Assembly: GCA_047125605.1 (NCBI GenBank)
Contig: CP138932.1
Span: 248,001 to 312,000 of the forward strand
DNA length: 64,000 nucleotides
Direction of reading: 5' to 3'
DNA from: JAKVBK01 sp022447275
GTDB taxonomy: Bacteria > Pseudomonadota > Alphaproteobacteria > Rhodobacterales > Rhodobacteraceae
Shown here: positions 25,720-34,639 of the stretch, one piece after another
How positions within the stretch are numbered: the stretch's first letter is position 1
Layout of the letters: each line of letters starts with the position of its first letter
The notes under the pieces: generated by a model
Database searches by the model: none
The model's input: the letters and a program-made list of their open reading frames with translations, nothing else
Told to the model about the DNA's origin: nothing
Made by a program: the position numbers and the translations under genes

Positions 25720-27017
25720 GCGAACGGCATAACGTCAAGCTTGGAGACATTTTGAGCGTTCGCGGCGGGAAAAGGATGCCCGCCGGCACATCACTGGTTG
25801 ATACACCAACGTCTCACCCTTATCTCCGCATCGTGGATTTCAGGCCCGGCGGCATTGACGACTCGGGCCTGTTGTTCGTTCCGAATGAAGTGTTCCCCAA
25901 GATCAGCCGCTACATCATCGAGAGCGGAGATCTCTTCATCTCGATCGTCGGGACCATCGGTATTGTTGGGCAAGTGCCGCAACATCTGGACGGCGCAAAC
26001 CTGACTGAAAACGCTGCACGGTTGTTCGACTTTTCCGAAGTCGCTGATCCGGGATTTGTGAAGTATTTCTTGATGTCAGACGAAGGGCAGAGGCGGATTG
26101 ACGCGATGTCAGTTGGCTCAACTCAGAAAAAGTTGGCGCTATTTCGGATTAAAGACATCGAAGTTCCTCTACCAACAATTGAAGAACAACGCGAAATCGC
26201 ATCGATCCTTGGGGCGCTGGATGACAAGATCGAGGTAAACCGTAAGACGGCGGCGACATTGGAAGAGATGGCGCGAGCGTTGTATCGGTCGTGGTTCGTC
26301 GATTTCGACCCCGTGCACGCCAAAGCCGCAGGCAGCAGCCCCGCCCACATGGACACACAAACCGCCGCTCTCTTCCCCGACAGATTCGGCAAGGATGGCC
26401 TGCCGGAGGGTTGGGAGTTGGGCACCTTGTCGGACTTGATCGACTTCAATCCCAAAGCAAAGCTTCCAAAGGGGACCTTAGCACCATACCTGGATATGAA
26501 GGCGTTGCCCACCGCGGGGATGTCAGCAGACGCCCCATATGATCGAGCGTTTACTTCAGGAACAAAGTTTCGCGCAAGAGATACACTTCTTGCTCGGATC
26601 ACTCCCTGTTTGGAGAATGGTAAGACAGCCATGGTCGACAGCCTTGGCGAAGCTGAAGTCGGCTGGGGGTCTACTGAGTTCATCGTGATGCGAGCCAAGG
26701 ATGGTATTCCGCCGTCATTGCCATATTGCGTAGCGCGAGATGCGAGCTTTCGGGAAGATGCTATTGCGAGCATGACCGGATCATCGGGGCGCCAAAGGGC
26801 GGATGCCAAGACCATTGCGGCGATTGAAGCAGCCGTCCCGACTGAAGAGATCGTCGTGGCGTTTGGCGACACAACCATGCCCATGATCGAAAGAATCCAT
26901 CAGATTGGAGCAGAAAACCAAATCCTCGCCACTCTGCGAGACACCCTCCTCCCACGCCTGATGTCTGGCGAGTTGCGTGTGGGGGAGGCCAAAAAACAGG
27001 TTGAGGCGGTCGCGTGA
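25716..27017 (+). CDS. hsdS: Type I restriction-modification specificity subunit
   Basis: HsdS recognises the bipartite DNA target. The 433-aa protein has two target-recognition domains (about residues 5-155 and 220-385). Each is followed by a conserved helical spacer: IEEQREIASILGALDDKIEVNRK in the middle, and IGAENQILATLRDTLLPRLMSGEL at the end. The two halves differ in base composition, the second domain looking more AT-rich, as expected for domains exchanged by recombination. The target sequence cannot be predicted. It overlaps hsdM by 4 nt; 57 bases separate it from hsdR. Confidence 0.94.
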   Translation: MSERHNVKLGDILSVRGGKRMPAGTSLVDTPTSHPYLRIVDFRPGGIDDSGLLFVPNEVFPKISRYIIESGDLFISIVGTIGIVGQVPQHLDGANLTENAARLFDFSEVADPGFVKYFLMSDEGQRRIDAMSVGSTQKKLALFRIKDIEVPLPTIEEQREIASILGALDDKIEVNRKTAATLEEMARALYRSWFVDFDPVHAKAAGSSPAHMDTQTAALFPDRFGKDGLPEGWELGTLSDLIDFNPKAKLPKGTLAPYLDMKALPTAGMSADAPYDRAFTSGTKFRARDTLLARITPCLENGKTAMVDSLGEAEVGWGSTEFIVMRAKDGIPPSLPYCVARDASFREDAIASMTGSSGRQRADAKTIAAIEAAVPTEEIVVAFGDTTMPMIERIHQIGAENQILATLRDTLLPRLMSGELRVGEAKKQVEAVA

Positions 27018-27074
27018 TGCGGTCGCCTCTTCATATTCGGGCGATTGCCCAAAAAATGATTTTTAGGTGATGTG

Positions 27075-30000
27075 ATGGCGTTTTTAGTCGAAGCGGATTT
27101 GGAAGACTTCCTGATGGAAGAAATGGGCGATCTGGGCTGTCAGCTGATGCATGGGGCGCAGCTCTCCCCCGATGTGAAACCGGCCCTGCGCGCCAGCAAC
27201 CGCGACACGATCCTGGAACCGGTGCTGATGGACGCTTTGCGCGCGATCAATCCCGACCTGCCGGAACGCGCCTTGGTGGAAGCGTCGAAAAAAGTTCTGG
27301 ATGCGGTATTCACTACCGATGTGGTGCAGGAAAACCGCCGCCTGCACCGGCTGATGGTCGAAGGCGTCAAAACCACATATGTTCAGGACGGCGAGGAACG
27401 CGGTGCCGTTGTGCATCTGGTCGATTGGAGCAATCAGAACAACGACTGGCGCGCGGTTAACCAGGTTGATGTGGTCGGTAAGGCGCCGCGCATCCCTGAT
27501 GTGGTTCTCTTCCTCAATGGCATGCCCCTTGTGGTGATCGAGCTGAAAGGCACCGAAGGCAAGGATATTGAGGCCGCCTTTAACCAGATCGAGACCTACA
27601 AGTCCGACATCCCCGACCTGTTCCGTACGACGCTGCTCAATGTCATCAGCGACGGATTCACGGCGCGTTATGGCTCGCTCTCGGCCAATCTGGACCGGTT
27701 CATGGCATGGCGCACACTGGATGGTGAAACACTGGTGCCTGCGGGCACTGATCTCGCGTTGGAAACGTTGGCGCGCGGGCTGTTGAACCGTCAGACCCTG
27801 CTGGACCTGCTGCGCTGGTGCGTAGTGTTCGAGGATGAGGGCAAGGGCCCGATCAAAAAAGTCGCTGGCTATCATCAGTTCTTCGCCGTGCGCAAAGCCA
27901 TGGACGCCATCGCTGGCGCGCGTGGGCAGGATGGCAAGGCGGGTGTGATCTGGCACACGCAGGGCTCTGGCAAGTCGCTGCTGATGACCTTCCTCGCTGG
28001 GCGGGTCATGCATGACCCACAGCTTGAGAACCCAACATTGCTGGTGCTCACAGATCGCAACGATCTGGACAATCAGCTGTTTGCCACCTTCTCGCGTTGT
28101 AAGGACATCTTGGGCGAGGAACCGGTGCAGGCAGACAGCATCAGCGATGTGAAGACCCTGTTGGACCGCGATGTTGGCGGGGTTGTCTTCTCGACCATCC
28201 AAAAATTCCGGCCGGATGCGAGCGGCGTGTTCCCTGAGATCACGGATCGCTCCAATGTCATCGTCATGGTGGATGAGGCGCACCGCACTCAATACGGGTT
28301 CGACGCGAAGATGACCAAGGAAGGCGATGTGAAATACGGCCTCGCCTATCAGCTGCGCCAGGCCCTACCGAACGCCGTCTATGTGGCTTTCACCGGGACG
28401 CCGGTGGAACTGGTTGGTGCCAACACGCGTGGTGTGTTTGGCGACTACATCGACATCTACGACATTGCTCAGGCGGTCGAAGATGGGGCAACCGTGCCGA
28501 TCTACTATGAGGCCCGTGTTGCAAAGATCGAGCTCAACGAAAACATCGTTGGAGAACTTGACGAAGAATTCGATAATGCGACCGAAGAGCTTGAGGAGGA
28601 TGAGGCAGATGCCGTGGCCAAAAAGTGGTCGCAGGTGGAAGCCCTTGTAGGTGCTGACAACCGGCTCGACGCTGTCGTCGCCGACATCCTGAATCATTTT
28701 GATGCCCGCATTGAGGCCATTGACGGCAAGGCCATGATCGTCTGCATGAGTCGTCGGATTTGTGTTGAGGTCTACAATCGCATCGTTGCTGTCCGCCCAG
28801 ACTGGCACGGGGATACGGATGACACTGGCGCGGTAAAGGTTGTGATGACGGGCAGCGCGTCGGATCCATTCGAAATCCAGCCACACATCCGTTCGAAGAC
28901 GAAGCAGGAAGCCATCCGGAATCGATACAAGAATCCGCTCGATCCACTCAAGCTCGTGATTGTCAGGGATATGTGGCTGACCGGCTTCGACGCGCCCTGC
29001 ATGCATACGCTGTATGTCGACAAGCCGATGAAAGGACATGGGCTGATGCAGGCCATCGCCCGTGTGAACCGTGTATTCAAAGGCAAGCCAGCGGGTTTGA
29101 TTGTCGATTACATCGGGATTGCCTCAGACCTCAAGAATGCGCTCGCGCACTACTCTCAATCAGATCAGGCAAAGACAGGGGTTAGTGAGGCTGAAGCCGT
29201 GTCTGCGTTCCTCGATGCGTTGGATGTTGCACGCCACCAAATGTTTGGCTTCGATTACGCGCAAGCTCTCGTAGGTTCATCGACGGAGCGCCTGAAGATT
29301 CTTCCACCGGCAATCGAACACATTCTAAACAAGGGTGTTGAAGACGAGGGAGCCTCTGTGAAGAGGTTCCGCGATGCGGTTGCCGCTCTGGTAAAGGCCT
29401 TCAAACTTGCATCTGGAAGCCCCCAAGCCACAGATCATGCCGTTGAAGTCGCGTTCTTTACCGCTGTTAGAACTGGCATCGAGAAACTCGACGCTGACCG
29501 TAAGGGCAAGAAGGGCAGTAGTTCGGACTTTGCTATTCAGCAGCTCGTAAACAATGCAGTCGCTTCTACAGAGGTGGTCGATATTCTTGAGGCGTGTGGC
29601 TTCGATAGGCCAGATATCAGTATCCTGTCTGAGGAGTTCATGATCGAACTTCAAAACATGAAGTACAAAAATCTCGCGGTCCAAGCTCTTAAGAAGCTTT
29701 TGAATGGTGAGATAAGTGCCAAAACGCGAAGCAATGTGGTGAAAAAGGAAGAGTTTTCGTCACGCCTAGAACAAGCTATCGCGCGCTACCACAATCGAAG
29801 CGTAGACGCTCTCCAGATCATTCAAGAACTCATCGAGATCGCTAAAGATCTTCGTGCAGAGCCCGATGATGGCCTAACATCTGATGAGCGGGCCTTTTAT
29901 GACGCACTTGCTCAAAACGACAGCGCAGTTGAGGTCATGTCAAACAATGAGCTTCAAGTTATTGCAGCAGAGCTCGTAAAAACAGTTCGTAGCAATGCAG

Positions 30001-30158
30001 GTGCAGATTGGTGGCGCCGCGAAAATGTAAGGGCCAAAATGAGGATCGCAGTGAAGAAGATCCTTCAACGGCACGGATACCCGCCCGATCTCACATCAGA
30101 TGCGATCAAAACCGTTCTTAAACAAGCAGAAGCCTTGGCTTTGGAAGTAAGCGTATAA
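27075..30158 (+). CDS. hsdR: Type I restriction endonuclease subunit R
   Basis: HsdR is the ATP-dependent translocase and nuclease. The 1027-aa protein has an N-terminal PD-(D/E)XK nuclease site (Asp142, Glu156, Lys158 in PDVVLFLNGMPLVVIELKG), a Walker A GSGKS at 297-301, a DEAH box at 400-403, and motor motifs including TGTP and ITGFDAP-like LTGFDAPC with QAIARVNR. The C-terminal 300 residues form the helical domain that contacts HsdM. The sequence beyond about 29000 is AT-richer than the first part. ATG 27075 follows AGGTGAT; GTG 27072 is an alternative. Confidence 0.95.
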   Translation: MAFLVEADLEDFLMEEMGDLGCQLMHGAQLSPDVKPALRASNRDTILEPVLMDALRAINPDLPERALVEASKKVLDAVFTTDVVQENRRLHRLMVEGVKTTYVQDGEERGAVVHLVDWSNQNNDWRAVNQVDVVGKAPRIPDVVLFLNGMPLVVIELKGTEGKDIEAAFNQIETYKSDIPDLFRTTLLNVISDGFTARYGSLSANLDRFMAWRTLDGETLVPAGTDLALETLARGLLNRQTLLDLLRWCVVFEDEGKGPIKKVAGYHQFFAVRKAMDAIAGARGQDGKAGVIWHTQGSGKSLLMTFLAGRVMHDPQLENPTLLVLTDRNDLDNQLFATFSRCKDILGEEPVQADSISDVKTLLDRDVGGVVFSTIQKFRPDASGVFPEITDRSNVIVMVDEAHRTQYGFDAKMTKEGDVKYGLAYQLRQALPNAVYVAFTGTPVELVGANTRGVFGDYIDIYDIAQAVEDGATVPIYYEARVAKIELNENIVGELDEEFDNATEELEEDEADAVAKKWSQVEALVGADNRLDAVVADILNHFDARIEAIDGKAMIVCMSRRICVEVYNRIVAVRPDWHGDTDDTGAVKVVMTGSASDPFEIQPHIRSKTKQEAIRNRYKNPLDPLKLVIVRDMWLTGFDAPCMHTLYVDKPMKGHGLMQAIARVNRVFKGKPAGLIVDYIGIASDLKNALAHYSQSDQAKTGVSEAEAVSAFLDALDVARHQMFGFDYAQALVGSSTERLKILPPAIEHILNKGVEDEGASVKRFRDAVAALVKAFKLASGSPQATDHAVEVAFFTAVRTGIEKLDADRKGKKGSSSDFAIQQLVNNAVASTEVVDILEACGFDRPDISILSEEFMIELQNMKYKNLAVQALKKLLNGEISAKTRSNVVKKEEFSSRLEQAIARYHNRSVDALQIIQELIEIAKDLRAEPDDGLTSDERAFYDALAQNDSAVEVMSNNELQVIAAELVKTVRSNAGADWWRRENVRAKMRIAVKKILQRHGYPPDLTSDAIKTVLKQAEALALEVSV

Positions 30159-30187
30159 GCCACAGAAACGAGCCTTCTTTGCAAAAG

Positions 30188-30218
30188 TAGCGCGTCGATT
30201 TTACACGACGCGCTATTT
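30188..30218 (+). terminator. Rho-independent terminator of the hsd operon
   Basis: TAGCGCGTCG (30188-30197) pairs perfectly with CGACGCGCTA (30206-30215) around an 8-base AT-rich loop, followed by TTT. It abuts the right inverted repeat directly. Confidence 0.75.
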
Positions 30219-30258
30219 CAACATTTATCGCACAGGCTGGGCTTTCGGGCGCCCTTTT
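30216..30258. repeat. Right inverted repeat of the accessory block (IR-R)
   Basis: Inverted counterpart of 21007-21049. TTTCAACATTTA is at 30216-30227, CGCACAGGCTGGGC at 30229-30242, then seven bases that do not match (TTTCGGG) and CGCCCTTTT at 30250-30258. No further copy was noticed elsewhere in the window by eye. Confidence 0.8.
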
Positions 30259-30432
30259 CGTTTTAAACAGCTGTCGCGCTCAGATCGCGTCAAGGCATTG
30301 CATCCGATCAGGCTGATTGCAGCAGACCATTGATACCCGGCCCTTCCGTGCCCATCACGGGTGGTCTATCACAGGGGCATCTTGCCGTAACGCGGTCCGG
30401 GTCGGATCACGTACCCGTTTGAAGGAGCGCCT
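30259..30432. other. Leader region of hisN, no gene seen
   Basis: About 170 bases between the right repeat and hisN with no recognised gene. GAAGGAG at 30421-30427 is the ribosome-binding site of hisN. CCCATCACGGGTGG near 30352 could form a small hairpin. Confidence 0.4.
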
Positions 30433-31227
30433 ATGCCTGATTACTCTCGTGCCGGGATCGTAGAAACCGCCCAAGACATGGCTGATGCGGCCGGTGCCGC
30501 GATCCTGCCTTGGTTTCGCACGGACATTGCGGCGACGAACAAAGACCAGACCGGTTTTGATCCCGTCACAGAGGCCGACCGCGCTGCAGAGAAGGCCATG
30601 CGGGCGGTCCTCAAGGAACAGCGCCCTGAGGACGCAATCCTGGGCGAAGAGTTTGGCGCCACCGAGGGAACCAGCGGGCTCACCTGGGTGCTGGATCCAA
30701 TCGACGGGACGCGGGCCTTCATTTCGGGGGCTGCAAGCTGGGGCGTATTGATCGGCGTGACGGATGCAAACGGCCCGATTCTGGGCGTGATTGACCAGCC
30801 CTACACGCGCGAACGCTGGATCTCCGGGCCTGATTTGGCCCGGTTTGACGGCCCGATGGGCACACGCCCGCTGGCGACCAGGGGCACAACGCATCTGCAA
30901 GACGCCACACTTTTCACCACCTTTCCCGAGGTTGGCACCGTTGAGGAGGGCGCTGCGTTTCACCGTGTGGCGGGGGCCTGCCGCCTGACGCGCTATGGGC
31001 TGGATTGCTATGCCTATGGTCTGCTGGCTCTTGGCCAGATCGATCTTGTGATCGAGGCGGGGCTGCATGCCTATGATATCTGCGGACCGGCGGCTGTGGT
31101 GGCCGGGGCAGGCGGCATCGTGACGGACTGGCAGGGCGGCCCGGCCCATGAGGGCGGACAAGTCATCGCCGCCGCCACACCCGCTTTGCACGCCGCCGCG
31201 CTGGCCCTTCTGGCCGGGCAAGGGTGA
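30433..31227 (+). CDS. hisN: Histidinol-phosphatase, inositol monophosphatase-like
   Basis: A 264-aa member of the inositol monophosphatase superfamily, closest in pattern to HisN, which dephosphorylates histidinol phosphate in histidine synthesis. Metal-binding motifs are GEEFG at 71-75, DPIDGT at 88-93, and the C-terminal YDICGPAAVVAGAGG. Generic inositol- or CysQ-type phosphatase activity is an alternative. It starts a run with the 8-oxoguanine deaminase, which follows after 37 bases. Confidence 0.82.
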   Translation: MPDYSRAGIVETAQDMADAAGAAILPWFRTDIAATNKDQTGFDPVTEADRAAEKAMRAVLKEQRPEDAILGEEFGATEGTSGLTWVLDPIDGTRAFISGAASWGVLIGVTDANGPILGVIDQPYTRERWISGPDLARFDGPMGTRPLATRGTTHLQDATLFTTFPEVGTVEEGAAFHRVAGACRLTRYGLDCYAYGLLALGQIDLVIEAGLHAYDICGPAAVVAGAGGIVTDWQGGPAHEGGQVIAAATPALHAAALALLAGQG

Positions 31228-31264
31228 CAGCAGCCCCGCGCCGATTGAACGAAAGGCCCCTCTG

Positions 31265-32608
31265 ATGCGTCATATCCTGATCCGCAACGCCGCTTCTATC
31301 CTGACCATGGATGATGGCGAACGCGAACTGCAAGATGCCGACCTGCGCCTTCGGGATGGGCAGGTGGTTGAGCTTGGGCACGGTCTGCCGCCAGGCGATG
31401 CGGAGATTGTGGAGGCCACGGGGTGCCTTGTCACGCCCGGGCTCGTGAACACACATCACCACATGTACCAAAGCCTGACTCGTGCGGTGCCGGCAGGGCA
31501 GGACGCTCTGCTCTTTGGTTGGTTGCAGGCGCTTTACCCGATTTGGGCGCGCATGGGCCCGCAGGATATGGCTGTCGCTACCCATTTGGCCTTGGCGGAA
31601 TTGGCGCTGTCAGGCTGTTCCATGTCGTCAGATCACCTGTACCTGTTTCCCAATGGCACCCGGCTTGACGATACAATTGCGGCCGCGCGGGACATTGGTC
31701 TGCGGTTTCACCCAACCCGCGGCGCCATGTCGATCGGCGAAAGCGACGGGGGATTGCCACCGGACAGTCTCGTTGAGCGAGAGGCGGACATTCTGGAAGA
31801 CATGATCCGCGTGGTGGATGCCTTCCACGATCCTGCGCCCGGCGCGATGGTGCGGGTTGGCTTGGCGCCTTGCTCGCCTTTTTCCGTCTCGCGAGAATTG
31901 ATGCGGGATACGGCCGTGCTGGCCCGGGAGAAAGGGGTGCGGCTGCACACCCATCTGGCTGAGAACGACGAGGATGTGGCCTATTCCCAGCAGATGTTTG
32001 GCTGTAGCCCGGGCCAATATGCCGAAGATCTGGGCTGGACGGGCGACGACGTCTGGCATGCCCATTGTGTAAAGCTCGAAACAGAGGAAATTGCCCTGTT
32101 CGCGCGCACACAAACCGGGGTGGCCCATTGCCCCTGTTCGAACTGTCGTCTTGGTTCCGGTATCGCGCCACTGCGCCAGATGCGGGATGCGAATGTGCCC
32201 GTGGGGCTGGGTGTGGATGGATCTGCCTCAAATGACGCGGGCAGCCTTGTCGCAGAGGCGCGCCAAGCGATGCTTATGGCACGGGTGCGCGGCGGTGCCG
32301 ACACGATGAGCCCAAGGGAAGCCCTGCGCATTGCCACCCGTGGCGGGGCCGAAGTGCTTGGTCGCAACGATTGCGGGGTGTTAGAGCAGGGCCGGCGCGC
32401 AGATGTGGCTATCTGGGACATGCATACGCTCGAAGCGGCCGGCAATTGGGATCCTGGTGCGCTTTTGCTGGCGGGGCCGACGCGGGTGAAGCACCTCTTT
32501 GTAGAAGGGCGCAAGATCGTCGTGGATGGGCATTTGGTGACAGCCGATGTCACTGCAATTGCGGCCAAGGCGCGGGACTGCGCCCTGCGACTTGCCAATG
32601 GGGACTAG
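31265..32608 (+). CDS. 8-oxoguanine deaminase
   Basis: A 447-aa amidohydrolase of the ATZ/TRZ group. It has the HXH zinc pair in NTHHHMYQ (His64, His66), THLAEN, HAHCVKL and VDGSASND (catalytic Asp). The LFGWLQALYPIWARM stretch and CSNCRLGSG loop are those of characterised 8-oxoguanine deaminases, which turn 8-oxoguanine into urate. Other hydroxy-triazine or cytosine-like substrates are possible. ATG 31265 follows GAAAGG; the frame extends upstream into hisN without homology. Confidence 0.82.
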   Translation: MRHILIRNAASILTMDDGERELQDADLRLRDGQVVELGHGLPPGDAEIVEATGCLVTPGLVNTHHHMYQSLTRAVPAGQDALLFGWLQALYPIWARMGPQDMAVATHLALAELALSGCSMSSDHLYLFPNGTRLDDTIAAARDIGLRFHPTRGAMSIGESDGGLPPDSLVEREADILEDMIRVVDAFHDPAPGAMVRVGLAPCSPFSVSRELMRDTAVLAREKGVRLHTHLAENDEDVAYSQQMFGCSPGQYAEDLGWTGDDVWHAHCVKLETEEIALFARTQTGVAHCPCSNCRLGSGIAPLRQMRDANVPVGLGVDGSASNDAGSLVAEARQAMLMARVRGGADTMSPREALRIATRGGAEVLGRNDCGVLEQGRRADVAIWDMHTLEAAGNWDPGALLLAGPTRVKHLFVEGRKIVVDGHLVTADVTAIAAKARDCALRLANGD

Positions 32609-32845
32609 CGATCAGCGGCTGGGTGCACGGAGCGCTTTGATCAGAAGGACGAGGCGGCCCCCCAGTTGGGGCGGATTTCGCAAACCGCCCGCGGCGCTGT
32701 GTGTGCGCTAGGGCTGCGACGGCAGGCGGTCTGTTGATATGGCAGAGCGGCGCAGGTCTGTTCCGCGAGCGGCCAAAAGCAAGCAGACCCTCAGAACGGC
32801 TGCCTGAAGGTCCGCTTCGTATTTTTGCCACTTAGGCTTGTGCCT
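32609..32845. other. Intergenic region between convergent genes
   Basis: 237 bases between the deaminase (plus) and the hydrolase (minus). No gene, RNA or clear terminator with a T tract was recognised. Confidence 0.4.
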
Positions 32846-33874
32846 TTAAACGTCGCTGAACTGTCTCGACATGAAGTCCAGCAATTGTTCGGGATGTTTG
32901 TTGAAATACTGGTAGCCATCAAAGCGCATGGCCGTGCCAAAACCGTTTGGGTGATCCGGCCCAATCCAGATGATCTCGTTTTCGCTGGTCGCGGCGTCGA
33001 TGATCTCCTGAATGTCGTTCTGCCCGGTTTCGGGATTGAACGTGTATTGGTCTTTTTCAACCTGTGCGAACAGGATCGGGACGGAAACGCTTGGCACGGT
33101 GTCCAACGCATCTGCAAAGCCAAACCCGTATTTTTCGCGCTGGGTCTGCAAGACGCGATCCACCAGATCGATCCCCGTTTTGGCCCGGATGAACCGATCC
33201 GTCATATTGTAGGAAAGGGTTGGCTGGTTCGCCACCAGCGCCTTGATCTGCGGGTTGGCGAACAGTTCGGGCGCGTTCTTCCATGCCAGAAAGGTGGCGT
33301 TCGCGCCCATGCATTGGGAAATGAGCACAATCTCATCATCTCCCCATTCCGGATGCGCGAGCACGTATTCCAGCGATGCGACAACGTCCTGCCATTCGGT
33401 CACGCCGGCGCCTACGGGCGTCTCAATCCCCTTTGCAGTGCGCCCCAATCCGCCGTCGCTGTCCCCCTGGCCGCGGTGGTCATACATCACCACATTGTAC
33501 CCGGCATCATGGATGTGTTTGACCATGGGCAAAAACTCGGCTGACACACCGTCAAGGCCCTCATCCGAGCCATAGCGCGTTGTGGTCAGCGGGTGGTTGA
33601 GGATCACCATTCTGTCCGAGGGGGCAGAAGCAGGAATTTCCCAGGCGCTGAGGCGCACATTGTCCTGCGTGACGATATCCACATCGCGATAGCTCATCCC
33701 GTAGTCGCTCGGGTTTTTGGGATTGCCAAGGCGTTTCGGCGCAACCCTCATTTTTACGATCTGGTTGGCAAGGGCTTTGTCCCGTAACCCCAACGGATTG
33801 GTGAACCAGAACGCTGCCGCCAAGATCACAAGCCCGACGCACGCAATCAATGCATAGATCAAAATCTTTCCCAT
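32846..33874 (-). CDS. Membrane-anchored alpha/beta hydrolase, Cys nucleophile
   Basis: A 342-aa alpha/beta hydrolase fold protein with one N-terminal transmembrane helix (about residues 4-24), so it is probably periplasmic and membrane-tethered. YDHRGQGDSDGG matches the oxyanion-side strand. The nucleophile elbow reads SQCMGAN, so Cys188 stands where Ser is usual, as in dienelactone hydrolases. Substrate unknown. It is divergent from a TetR regulator, with two related operator-like sequences between the genes, so it is likely that regulator's target. Confidence 0.78.
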   Translation of the reverse strand: MGKILIYALIACVGLVILAAAFWFTNPLGLRDKALANQIVKMRVAPKRLGNPKNPSDYGMSYRDVDIVTQDNVRLSAWEIPASAPSDRMVILNHPLTTTRYGSDEGLDGVSAEFLPMVKHIHDAGYNVVMYDHRGQGDSDGGLGRTAKGIETPVGAGVTEWQDVVASLEYVLAHPEWGDDEIVLISQCMGANATFLAWKNAPELFANPQIKALVANQPTLSYNMTDRFIRAKTGIDLVDRVLQTQREKYGFGFADALDTVPSVSVPILFAQVEKDQYTFNPETGQNDIQEIIDAATSENEIIWIGPDHPNGFGTAMRFDGYQYFNKHPEQLLDFMSRQFSDV

Positions 33875-33892
33875 CGTAGGTGACCCCTCTAA

Positions 33893-33920
33893 ATGTGCAG
33901 TGCATATTTACATTGCACAT
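33893..33920. promoter_or_regulatory. Probable TetR operator (main dyad)
   Basis: ATGTGCA (33893-33899) is mirrored exactly by TGCACAT (33914-33920) around a 14-base AT-rich centre. It lies 19 bases from the hydrolase start and 52 from the TetR start. Confidence 0.6.
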
Positions 33921-33958
33921 ATCTGTAAGTGCGCGCTTGTGGGGGAGTCAATAAAATG

Positions 33959-33974
33959 TTTACGCTGCACACAT
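33959..33974. promoter_or_regulatory. Second operator-like half site at the tetR start
   Basis: TTTACGCTGCACACAT closely resembles TTTACATTGCACATAT at 33907-33922, which contains the right arm of the main dyad. It overlaps the tetR start codon, a position suited to autorepression. Confidence 0.4.
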
Positions 33975-34566
33975 GAAATCAGAGACCAAAGACCCGAAGC
34001 CTTATCATCATGGCAATCTCAAACAGGCCTTGCTCGACGCGGCCCGGCGACTGCTCGAGACTGAGGGGCATAGCAACCTGTCCTTGCGCAAATGCGCAGA
34101 TGCTGTCGGGGTCAGTGCAACCGCGCCGCAAAACCACTTTGCAAACAAGGCTGCGCTGCTGACGGCCTTGGCCACCCAAGGCTATGGTGAACTCCACGCC
34201 TACATGGGCAGAGGGGTCAGCGATGCCGCCGACCGGGCGGCACGCAGACAAGCCGCTCTTTTGGGCTATGTGGCCTTTGCGCAGGACAATCCGGCGCTCT
34301 ACGAGTTGATGTTTTCACGCGACAGGGTCTCGGCCAGCGATCCTGACTTGCTGCGCAACGTGGGCGCCTGCTTCATGATTCTCGCGGATATCTCGAAAGA
34401 GTTTGGTCGTTTCGAGGGAGAGGGCGCAAAGGTTGACGCAAAGCAACAGATGTTCGTTTGGAGCCTCGTGCATGGCTATGCCCAACTCCTGACGGCCAAC
34501 CGCTTCAAAAAAGAAGACATGCAGGGGATGAGCATATTGGATGTCATCCCCGATTTGCACAGCTAG
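33973..34566 (+). CDS. TetR/AcrR-family transcriptional regulator
   Basis: A 197-aa repressor with an N-terminal helix-turn-helix (NLKQALLDAARRLLETEGHSNLSLRKCADAVGVS with the unusual ATAPQNHFANKAALL recognition helix) and a WHG-like C-terminal ligand domain. YHHGNL at the start is typical of the WHG subgroup. The ligand is unknown. It is divergent from the alpha/beta hydrolase. No strong Shine-Dalgarno is seen before the ATG; translation may be leaderless or weak. Confidence 0.85.
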   Translation: MKSETKDPKPYHHGNLKQALLDAARRLLETEGHSNLSLRKCADAVGVSATAPQNHFANKAALLTALATQGYGELHAYMGRGVSDAADRAARRQAALLGYVAFAQDNPALYELMFSRDRVSASDPDLLRNVGACFMILADISKEFGRFEGEGAKVDAKQQMFVWSLVHGYAQLLTANRFKKEDMQGMSILDVIPDLHS

Positions 34567-34639
34567 CGGCCGGGCGTTTGGCACCTTTGCGGTGGGCCCC
34601 AAGGGCAAGACATCGCCGTGTTGGGGCCACCTTCCCCTC

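Larger units (their letters stand above)
21007..30258. mobile_element. Putative mobile defence cassette with type I R-M
   Basis: A 9.25-kb block bounded by 43-bp inverted repeats. It contains a transposase-like gene with two zinc ribbons, an unknown 248-aa gene, and hsdM-hsdS-hsdR, all on the plus strand. The left part and the end of hsdR are visibly AT-richer than the flanking housekeeping genes. Each inverted repeat is followed inward within about 7 bases by a strong hairpin. Mobility is inferred: the repeats could also be a dispersed intergenic hairpin family. Comparison with related genomes lacking the block would decide. Confidence 0.5.

Noticed and set aside
21007..30258. Prophage or integrative conjugative element
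   Set aside because: No integrase, capsid, terminase, relaxase, tRNA attachment site or conjugation genes are present in the block.
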